A DNA stretch of 64,000 nucleotides, taken from positions 3,155,207 through 3,219,206 of the forward strand of contig OX439036.1 of assembly GCA_949317995.1 (NCBI GenBank). Reading direction: 5' to 3'. A program made the position numbers and the translations under genes. The DNA is from Acholoe squamosa. Taxonomy: Eukaryota > Annelida > Polychaeta > Phyllodocida > Polynoidae. Positions 55,431 to 64,000 of this stretch are shown in pieces. Every line of letters starts with the position of its first letter. Position 1 is the stretch's first letter. Under the pieces are notes generated by a model. It was not told where the DNA came from, made no database searches, and saw only the letters and a list, made by a program, of their open reading frames with translations.

Positions 55431-57540
55431 AGAAGAATCACCCGTATAATGCTATCTTTTCTAAAAACATACATTCACATTGTTTCTAAATGATATTGTC
55501 TTTAAGGATAACACATCATGACCTCTCTTCCTTTGTCCTACTGATCCCTGCTCCCACAGTCTGGATGGTGCTGTAAGTGAGATAGCCTCAGCGGCTTTAT
55601 CTGATTCAGACGCTGGTCAGTGACAAGGTCATCATGATACTGGGCATCTTTCAGCATGATGGCCATTATCTGTGTGTGCGGTGAGCTGCATGAGTAAGTA
55701 CAATGAGGGCAGGCAGTTGGTATTCAGGCTGATATATTTTGAAGAGTTATTTTAACATCCCTCCTTCTCCCCTCATGACTAATGCTTCTTTGCAAACTGA
55801 CACTTCAATGTTATGATATTGCTGATCTCACTCTCAGGGCAGGGTTCTGAGGTGCACCTAGGGAACTTTTTTGGCCACTTTAAGTGAGATGTAAAGTAAG
55901 TTCACCCCACCTATAAGGAACATACAGAATTTGGGAGGATCCCTAATGCACATTTAAGCTTAGACTTAGTTAAAGGCCCTGCCTTATATGTGAAGTATTA
56001 TGGTATACTACTTCTATGGGAATATCTGATTTTTTAGATTTTTTTTTTAGACTTTTGAGTGCTATGCTTTGCTGTATCTGTGTATATGTAGGTATGAATG
56101 TATGGGTAGCGTTTGACGGAAGACAAGTAATATTCAAAACAACTTTTTCAAAATCTGTCTAGATCTGAGGATGTAATGATCCATTCTGCTGAGTATTAGA
56201 TCCCTGTCAGCATCGCATCTAGGGAACTGCATTCTACATAATTATATCGATAAGAATGGTTCCCGGAAATAAAAGCAGTGACAATTCAAGAAATCTAAGG
56301 CTCCCATGTCTTAAACCTTTGATGATTCTTTTCTAAAACATTTCCCCTTCACTGAAACTATAATCCATAATGCTGGCCTGTTTTAGACTGTCTGAGTGCG
56401 CACCCTTTAATGACTTAATTCTAATTTCCTTTGTTCTCTTTCATCATGCATAATGGGTTCTCAGAGTACTATCGGTACAGCTTGAGATGGAAAGCTCTTT
56501 GGACACCACTACTTAAACTAATCTGCACCCTGTAAGAATCTGGAAATAGCAATGATTAGCAAAACAAATCAGAATCAATCCATATTCCCTCATTCCTGGT
56601 GGGTAATCTTTTTTTTTAATTTTGAATTAAAAGAAGGCATTCAAGATAAAAGAGGTAAAGTTGTCCTGGAGGTCATTTCTGAAAATGCTATGAGAGCTCC
56701 CTTTTGTCTTGTCTATAGTAAAATTCCTATGTGACTGCTATATATGTGTTACTTGTAAGATTAGGCAGGAGTCAATACCAATGACCTGCCACTCTAGTTT
56801 TTAGTCTTTCAAATTATAGCGGCAATGTGAAGGCGTAGTATCTCAAGAAATGGCATCTGAGGAGAGCTGTTTTTATTTATGGGGTTAACTTATATTAAGG
56901 TAATTGTGATAATTGACATTTTTCAATTTGACAATTTCTAAGGTGATCTTTCAGTGCCAGAGAAGTCCTCCTAGAAGTATGAGTGAAAATGCCCAGAACG
57001 TGACATAACATCTGATCATTTCATCGTCACTTAGGATTTAAGCCTCCTTAGATGTTCCGTGCTGTTAAATCATGCAATTGTTTTGAGGCAATAGTCTCTT
57101 CCTAATATCACTAATGCAAAATGTATAAGACTTCAGGCCGATTCTATGGGTTAAAAGGGCCAATGATACTAGCATGGGCAACTCGTGCGAGTAAGATTAT
57201 TATTTGCACGAGATTTTCTAGGAAACAGGACATCTGAGAAACAGGACGAAACCCATAATATTTTGGAAAAGTAACTGAAATAGGAAACCTTGTAAACAGG
57301 ACAATAACATTTTTTTTTCACAAGCCTTTCTAGGGCACAGGATACCAAAAGTCCCTTTAACCGAAGTTATTATTGTGCCATATTTCCCATATTTCTAGAT
57401 TAGGTCACAGGGTGAGTCACAAAATTATGAAGTTTTGTTCCAACAAGAGGGGGGCTACAAAATTTTTGTGTTTTTCCATAGGTAAGGACCCTAGGAATCA
57501 TATATCAAAAGTTCTCCGCTCACCTCCCAGCAGTTTTTGC
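55431..57540. other. No gene seen
   Basis: The sequence is AT-rich, with a T-run at 56037-56049 and no recognised repeat, domain or splice pattern. Open frames are short and unremarkable. Confidence 0.5.
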
Positions 57541-58325
57541 ATAGGTCAAGGTCAAAGGTCGAGAATTTCCCTCTTTATTCCTATATAAAAGCTGTAAAAC
57601 CCAGTAATTAATTGTATGTTGTCTGTGGACTAGGCTAAAAGACTGGAGGAGGGTATTATGGTTCAGTCTAAATCATGCTGATTTCAAATATAATTGATAT
57701 ATTGGTGAGTATAATAGAAGTACCCGAAAAATGGGGTTTAAAAATAAATATTATTGAAAAATATGTTAAAATATCAAAAATCAGTAAAACATAAAATAAA
57801 CCCTCAATAATCCACCTAACACTTAAATCAGTTAGATGGTGGGTGAGGAGCATAGCAAGCATGACCTAATTAGGTTATTAAGCCTTGACCTACTTAATTA
57901 GGTCACAGGTCACAGAAACAATTTTTGCCATATCTCTGGTTCTAGGAGGGCTTTCTGCACAATTTTAAGTTCTCAATAGGGATTTCTGCCACAGAGGGAT
58001 TGATTGGAGTAAGTTTAAACCTACTAGGATGCATTTTCAAGTCTCAAAATCTGAAATCAATATTGAATATCTGTGTGAATACAGATGTCTGGTGAGAATG
58101 ATTCAACCAGATAGCATCACAGGTAATGTATTGTAATATTCCATTTGTAATGGGTAGAGGGGCTTAAAATAATCATATGTAGGCTGGTAAGTGTTTAATC
58201 AGCTTGCAATAATTAGGTTGTTAGGGCTTGACCTATATCTAATTAGGTCAAAGGGCACAAGAAACATGTCTGCCAATATATCTGGTTCTAGCAGAGATTT
58301 TCACACAATTTTAGGCTGTATAAAC
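57541..58325. repeat. Duplicated segment carrying AGGTCA direct repeats
   Basis: Two imperfect copies, about 57862-57985 and 58202-58325, share AATTAGGTT, CTTGACCTA and TATCTGGTTCTAG, about 340 bases apart. Each contains two AGGTCA-type half-sites spaced by one base (57900-57912 and 58245-58257). A further triple array lies at 57543-57561. DR1 spacing is the known site type for RXR and HNF4 nuclear receptors; function here is inferred. Confidence 0.55.
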
Positions 58326-59840
58326 CTTTAAATGAACTGTTAACACAATAAAAACTTTAGCCATAGTGCTACATAATGATGCACTTATGTAGCATATCAT
58401 GATGTTAAAAGTTGGTATTCAAAAATACACTCAGTAGTGTGAGTACCTAGAATCAACGTTACATTCCAGTTGGGCACTACATATGGTAAGCTATAAGATA
58501 CTGCATGGCTCTGAAGTGGATTTTAAGGACACAGGAGTGAGACTGGAGACTGGATGTGGACAGAAGAGACAAGGATCCAGATATATACATAGGGTGACAA
58601 AATACCAAATAGTTGAATAAACCTATATTAGAGTGAGATGGAATATTTGGACATAAAAATGTAAGCATATCTAGATGCTGAAAAGAATACAATACTATGG
58701 TGTTTTTTTTTTTTATTATCAGTAATTACCTACACAGTTTCCAAAACAAGTTATTCATATTTGCCAGAAATCTGAGACTGCGATATGTTATCTGAAAATC
58801 TGAAATCTGAAATGCTGATTATGGAATTAATTCTAAAATTCCTTCAGCAAATCAACATGGGATATATCTTATTTTCCTCTTTTTCGCTACATTATTCTTA
58901 TCTTAAAGTGCCATAGTTCGATGGTCCGGGCCAAATAGTCTTCTCCAAAATGAACCAGGATGTTCACATAGATCATCCTTCCTGTTGTGACTACTTTATT
59001 TGCTCTCCCTACCCATGATTAGGCTCATACCCGAAATAATTGTTAGATTTATACCCCATTTTCTACTTTTGGAGTGCACAATACACCATCCATTGGAAAT
59101 ACACTGTAAAACGCCTATGGCGAGGTCCATGGGGCCTCCCCTCCAAGCATGTATGAGAAAAAGATAACAATAAATGGTCCACAAATGCCTAAAATGGTGT
59201 TACTACATTGTATAGTAAACATTTGAACAGAAAAAAAATGAAAAAAGAACATGCCACTTGAGACTAACAGGGTCCTGCAGCTTAATTCAAACATCCTGGG
59301 ATCGCAACCCCAGCGGTCTTAGTGTAGGCACATATCATAAGACCTGGCCGGTCTACCCTATCTAATGCAGTGGTTGCAGGCCTGTCAGGAATAGCAAGTC
59401 CTGGGATCACTTCACTATTCCTTTTCCAGCACCAAGATCACTGCGATCTTAGTGAAAGAATTGCATAGTGGTTTCACCTGAGTACAAGAGCACTTACAGG
59501 GAACACTCCTGATCGAAAGGGGGAATAGCCTGCTGCATACAGATATAGGGGAGAACTTTTTTAAAATTGCATTGATTTGACTCTTGTCAGTGTTGCAAAG
59601 GAGGGAAATTGGTGAGAGACAAATAGTCGTATTGATAGATACATGTAACAGTCTATAACGTTGTAAAAAAACACTTGTAAAACTATTGCTTTAGAATTTT
59701 GTTTAGTTTTTATCAAAACATTATTTTGAAGACTGTTATTGAAACTTATCATTTTCATAATGCCAACGTTGCTATTTCAAAATGCTTTCAGCTCATGATA
59801 GCGACAAATGCTAATATGACACATTTATAGAATGTCATTT

Positions 59841-59843
<3 letters not shown>
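58326..59843. other. No gene seen
   Basis: AT-rich sequence with A or T runs (58700-58714, 59229-59237). No domain, exon or clear repeat is recognised. Confidence 0.5.
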
Positions 59844-59907
<64 letters not shown>

Positions 59908-59912
59908 TATTA
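59844..59912. repeat. (TA)n microsatellite
   Basis: This is a nearly pure alternating TA tract of about 55 bases with a short interrupted end. Confidence 0.95.
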
Positions 59913-61105
59913 TATTATCATATTTACATTAGCTGAATTTATATAAAAAGTATCTTGTCAATGTGTCAAAACAGCACATAAGGCTGAATTTTCTTGGTGT
60001 CTGATACAGAACTGGGTGAGCCATGATCTATTCACCCCATACATACCATAGAGGGTTAAGAGTGATATCAGACACCTATGATAGGCACCCCCTATGGGTG
60101 GAGACAAAGCACGCCGGATTTCGTCGCCCGACTCCCGCCGGGTGCCGGAGATGTGGATGGTTTTTCGTAACGGGACTGTCCAACTACGCATTTTGGTAAA
60201 ATTTGGAAGAGTCCCACAGCGGGACTGTCCAACTACGCACAAAAAACATGCACTACTGCGCTTAAATGACCAGTCATGGGCCCCCCTGTATAATTTGCAC
60301 CCTTAGGACAGACTACCTGATATGGGCCTTGTGGTTTTCCTTATTTCTTAGCTGATTTCCCACAAATATCAGAACTGGAGGCCATTGCACAATCAGCGTG
60401 AAAACCGCTTTCCTCGTTGTGCATGTGTCTAAGTGTTGCACAATCTTTTCCTCGCTGTGCAAAAGTCGTTGTGCCACAGCCACAGTGAGAAAAAAAAGGC
60501 AGTTACTCTTGAGTCACTGCCTTTTTGGTTTTTAACATTGGTCCGTATGGGGACAGTCGTTGTGTCATTTTGACTGGAACCAGAGTAAAATTTTTGGAGG
60601 GAAATTCGAACTGTCACAACTACTGTTCAAGGGGAGCAAACGTGGGGGAGGCCTCTCCTACATAGACAGGGTAAGCTGAATTTTTTTTTTCCTGGGGGTG
60701 TGGATGGGGGGTCCCCCATCTCACATGTCGATTTTAAGAAATGCTCATGTCACATGTCATTTGATTCCCCATGTCACATGTCACCTCTAACAACCTATCA
60801 TACCCCATGTCAAATTTAAGGAAGCACTTATGTCATGTCACTAATTATATTCCTCATGTCTCTAATGCCCATGTCACATGTTGATTTAAAGAAATGGCCA
60901 TGTCGCCATGTCGAATTTAGCGGTCCACACCCATTCCTGTATGTTCTTGAGGACCTCTTTTTTCTTCTTCATGTCAGCATGCCTTTTTAATTAAAAATGA
61001 AAGACGACAGTGGATGGGGTGAAATAAATAAATTTTCCTTCAAGTTATTTTATCTTTTACCACTGTTGCTCCAACTCTGACATTGACTTCCTTTCTTTTT
61101 TAAAG
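59913..61105. other. Non-coding with direct repeat, palindrome and CATGTCAC array
   Basis: A 20-base direct repeat (CGGGACTGTCCAACTACGCA) lies at about 60170 and 60219. A near-perfect palindrome spans 60493-60526 (15 of 16 arm positions pair around TT). A degenerate array of CATGTCACATGT words spans about 60719-60918. The stretch ends with the polypyrimidine tract and acceptor of the HARBI1-like gene. No upstream exon of that gene is seen here. Confidence 0.55.
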
Positions 61106-62356
61106 TTCTGTTTAGTGTCACGGTATTATGCCACTGGCAGTTTCTTCAGGCTGACTGGCTACTCCCAGAAGGTGTCCAAGTCCGTAGTTTGTAATTACGT
61201 GAAATATGTGGAGCAATACTTCGTCAAGAACCGGCACAAGTATGTGAAGTGGCCAAACTCTTTTGAATCGAAACTGCAAGCGGCCTTAAAGTTATACCAC
61301 CACAAAGTAAAGAGGAACAATAGAGAAGTTGAACAAGAGACACCTTTTGTATTCGGTTTTGTGGATGGCACCGACGTCCCAATCAAGTGCCCCACCAGAA
61401 ACGAGAGCGCATACATCAACAGAAATCAGTATCACTCCATCAACACGACTGTGAGTTTTTCTGCTTTTTCTTATCTGTGTAGTCCACTACCTTATTCGTT
61501 TATTAAGAAAAGAAGCTTTATATTTCTCTTTTTTCTTTTGCGGCGCAACTAGAATTATTTTGAACCAGATGATTTAAAAAAAAATATGTTTCATGTAATT
61601 TATTTACCTTTTCCTGATTTTTAAAAAATTCTTTGTACAGATTGTCTGTGACTATGACAAACGGATCATGTTTGTAGACCCTCGGTTCCTAGGATCGATG
61701 CACAACGCTTATTGCCTAGCGTCAAGCCCCGTAGGAGATGAGCTGGACCAGGAGAAGTGGGGGGATTTTCTTCTCCTAGGAGACTCAGGGTGAGCTTCCT
61801 TTCTTTGTCTTACATGAACCTCTGCCAGAATCCCTTTTTTTTCCCCCACCAAGAAAAATATGACTGTTTTCCCTTTTTTCTCTAATTTTCCCTCACATCC
61901 TTCTTCGTGGAAGCTGCGATGTAGATATCCACTCCCATATAGAATGCACCGTGAATTTGACAAAATATAATTGGACCCATCAGTGGTAAAATATTGGGAA
62001 TTTTTACTTTATGTTTTACTGTATTACCATTCCCTGCAGGATACTCTGTAAGTCAGCGAACACAGTCTCCCTGTGTGATGCTACATGTTCTTTTCTGTGT
62101 GATATTTTCTTTCAGGATCTTGGACTCCTCCGCAGGTTACATGAGGCACGAGCACAAGAGGTCTTCAGACATTATAACGAGTTGCGCCTGCCTTCACAAC
62201 GTGGCCATGGATCATGGCATAAGAATTGAGGACAACCCAGCTGATCCTTGGACACCCGTCCGTTTTCCCCTTCCCCAACCAAGGCAGCTGTCGCGAGAAC
62301 AGGAGAAGGATCGTATCAAGGCTTTCAGGGATGAGTACTGCGACAAGTTCTTCTGA
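61106..62356 (+). pseudogene. HARBI1-like (PIF/Harbinger) transposase, incomplete
   Basis: There are three exons: 61106-61450 (acceptor TTTAAAG, donor GTGAGT), 61641-61789 (acceptor TTGTACAG, donor GTGAGC) and 62116-62356 (acceptor CTTTCAG, stop at the end). Exon 1 has RYYATGSFFRLTGYSQ and GFVDGTDVPIKCP, including the first catalytic Asp. Exon 2 has IVCDYDKRIMFVDPRFLGS and LLGDSG, with the second Asp. Exon 3 has SDIITSCACLHNVA and the C-terminus. The stretch between, which in this family holds the third catalytic residue (Glu), is missing, and exon 3 begins with a frame change near 62150. The N-terminus before YATGSF is also absent. The enzyme could not cut DNA as it stands. AATAAA lies at 62482-62487. 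Confidence 0.8.
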
Positions 62357-62679
62357 AAAGAGTGGCACTTTGCATGCTTTAAGTTATGATGAAAGTACTT
62401 TTGCACCTTATCTTTCATTCCTAAAAATTACTATGTCGTACACATGTATGTCACAATGTGAGAGTTTCATTATATTTTAATTGAATAAAACATCTGTAAT
62501 ATGTACCTTAGTGTTCATATAGAAGTACCTTCCTGACAGGCCTCACATAAAATCTTTTTCTCGTACAATTTCTACAATAGCTCTTGTATTTGAAAACCTG
62601 AAGACCTGCTCTGAAAAAGAAATAATTTAATTTATGTAGATATACATAATAACATGTAAATAAAATGTATATATTATTC
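62357..62679 (-). other. Spacer with a possible minus-strand terminal exon
   Basis: On the minus strand a pyrimidine tract and TTTTTCAG (near plus 62614) precede 34 codons ending in TGA at 62514, including a YCRNCTRKR Cys pair. This could be a last exon of an antisense gene, but no partner exon is found, so confidence is low. On the plus strand there is only the HARBI1-like 3' UTR. Confidence 0.2.
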
Positions 62680-63951
62680 AGTGGGTTGACGCTGAGATGG
62701 CAAGGGACGATGCCAGAGAAGATGCCGAGGCAGTGGAGAGAGCAGCTGCAGGGGAGGGAACCTCGGGGCAGCCTGCCAAAGCACCTCCTGCTGGTCCCCC
62801 AGCCAAGGTGGCCAGGACACCCGCCACCAAGAGGCCTGCTACTGCCACTGCTTCCACTGCAAAGGCACCGGCCCAGGGCAAAGGCAAGGGGTGCGGGCAG
62901 AGCACCAAGAAGCAGACACCGGCAGGTCGCCCAGGGCGTGGACGTGGGTGTGTCCTGCCGGTCGAGCTGTTCACTTCCCGCTCCCCTACCACTTCCTTTG
63001 GGTCGGTGGCCTACGAGGACAATGGAGTAAGTATAAATTAAAAGTGTCATTTGGTAATTGGTTATCAAAGTAGAATTATACATGTACTTAAAGAGTAACT
63101 CATCAGCACTGTTATTTTGGTAATTGGTTATCAAAGGAGAATTATGTACTTAAAGAGTAACTCATCAGCACTGCATTGGTGCATCGTGTAAATGTTATTC
63201 ATGAATGTTTTCCTTCTTTCTATACATCAGGAGACACATGAAGATCCCGAGGTGATCTCGGATGAGGAGGAGGAGGAGAAACGGACGCTAGCAGGCGATG
63301 TCCCTGAGAACCCCCTCCTGCTGTCCGAGGAGGAGGAGGCCCCCGTAGTGCCCGCACCACCACAGCTGCCTAAGGAGGCCCCAACACAGGAGGGGGCCAC
63401 GGTTGCGGAGGCCCGGCCTGTTCGCCAGGCAGCTCAGCGCGACTCCTCCGACAGTTTGTTGATAATCAACCAAAAGGTGAGTGATATTGATCGAAACTTG
63501 ATGAAATTTTGATGTTTGATGCCGATCGATGTTTTTCATGGGGCCCCGGTTGCGGAGGCCCGGCCTGTTTGCCAGGCAGCTCGGCGCAACTCCCCAGAGA
63601 GGCGCCGAAGTAGCCGGGTCCAGGAGGCCTCCCCACCGGGGTTCAACTAGGAACTCCTCGAGGACATCGCGTAAGTATTTGAATCATAGTCCCTTATTTT
63701 GTGTTCTTAACTGTGGAGAATCATAAATTTATAATAATAATTCTAAAACTAAAATTGGCCCTAAAATATTAAATTTATAATAATAATTCTAAAACTAAAA
63801 TTGGCCCTAAAATTCTTGATCAGTAATATAAAGTGCTACGTAGTATGATTTATTCCACACTTCTATTTAACTTAACTTAATCAATGATAATATTTAACTA
63901 ATTGTTATCAATTTACAGTGCCAACGTCCGTAAAGACAGTGTTCCTCAGTG
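62680..63951 (+). CDS. Companion gene of the Harbinger-type element (multi-exon)
   Basis: Exon 62680-63026 (acceptor TTATTCAG, donor GTAAGT) is Ala/Pro/Lys-rich with GKGKGCG and AGRPGRGRG. Exon 63231-63476 (acceptor ACATCAG, donor GTGAGT) is strongly acidic (DEEEEEK, SEEEEAP). A third block, 63541-63670, repeats part of exon 2 and adds RRRSSRVQEASP and LLEDIA before GTAAGT. A final exon from about 63919 (ATTTACAG) reads in frame to a TGA at 63951. A TAG just before ELLEDIA (63647) would end the protein unless the acceptor lies there. Harbinger elements usually encode a Myb/SANT DNA-binding partner. No SANT helices are seen, so the 5' exons may be missing. A second copy lies at 31476-31870 (minus). 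Confidence 0.5.
63053..63176 (+). repeat. Tandem duplication in the companion-gene intron
   Basis: Two copies of about 62-68 bases share GTAATTGGTTATCAAAG and AAAGAGTAACTCATCAGCAC, differing by a few bases and a small deletion. Confidence 0.85.
63723..63813. repeat. Tandem duplication, 46-bp unit
   Basis: Two near-identical adjacent units (ATTCTAAAACTAAAATTGGC and flanks) lie inside the last intron of the companion gene. Confidence 0.9.
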
Positions 63952-64000
63952 AATGTAATTATCATATGAATATGATAAATCTGACATAAGAATAGTTTGT

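Noticed and set aside
60719..60918. CATGTCACATGTC array as p53-type response elements
   Set aside because: Flanking bases do not fit the full RRRCWWGYYY half-site at most copies; better described as a degenerate tandem repeat.
62508..63134. Minus-strand 208-codon frame
   Set aside because: Most of it is antisense to the Ala/Lys-rich companion exon; only the first 34 codons have a splice-acceptor-like border, noted separately with low confidence.
1..64000. CRISPR arrays, rRNA genes, bacterial operons
   Set aside because: None seen; introns, poly(A) signals and retrotransposons mark the DNA as animal nuclear sequence.

Overview
The window is nuclear DNA of an animal, most likely a non-vertebrate (marine invertebrate-type) metazoan. 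It has GT-AG introns, AATAAA poly(A) signals, BIR and Death domains, several Ty3/Gypsy retrotransposons, a LINE and a HARBI1-type transposase gene. No bacterial features (operons with ribosome binding sites, CRISPR, rRNA) are seen. The species cannot be fixed from the sequence. No intact single-copy housekeeping gene is visible, and almost everything coding is mobile-element derived and partly broken.

Layout. (1) 0.2-19.4 kb is a nest on the minus strand. An unnamed protein gene (N-terminal half at 18.25-19.4 kb, C-terminal half at 0.18-1.76 kb) is split by a LINE, whose poly(A) lies at 1.763 kb and whose ORF1 and ORF2 lie at 14.9-18.2 kb. The LINE is in turn split by Gypsy element A (2.265-14.883 kb). 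(2) 19.5-31.06 kb is a short terminal-inverted-repeat element interrupted by a complete Gypsy element B (19.621-29.918 kb, 4-bp target duplication ATAC). (3) 31.5-37.7 kb holds a broken copy of a transposon companion gene, then two 5'-truncated Gypsy pol fragments, C and D, on the plus strand. (4) 37.7-47.4 kb is gene-poor and holds minisatellites, an E-box/CCAAT array, a G-rich block and inverted-repeat motifs. (5) 47.4-52.8 kb carries a minus-strand BIR domain and two Death domains. Diverging from these on the plus strand are Ala-rich and basic ORFs and a decayed protein-primed family-B DNA polymerase, as in a virus-like DNA element. (6) 52.8-61.1 kb is gene-poor, with repeats carrying AGGTCA sites. 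(7) 61.1-63.95 kb holds a multi-exon HARBI1-like transposase pseudogene and a multi-exon companion gene.

Most notable. The LINE ORF1 protein ends in a NADAR domain (an ADP-ribose-related N-glycosidase fold). Gypsy A carries, after pol, a roughly 980-codon accessory reading frame broken only by two TGA codons, with two zinc-finger-like motifs and a coiled coil. The diverged element B has a shorter relative of it in the same place, and both share a conserved non-coding motif in the preceding spacer. This points to an undescribed accessory gene module in a Gypsy lineage. The BIR plus Death-domain fragments beside the virus-like polymerase are the second cluster worth attention.
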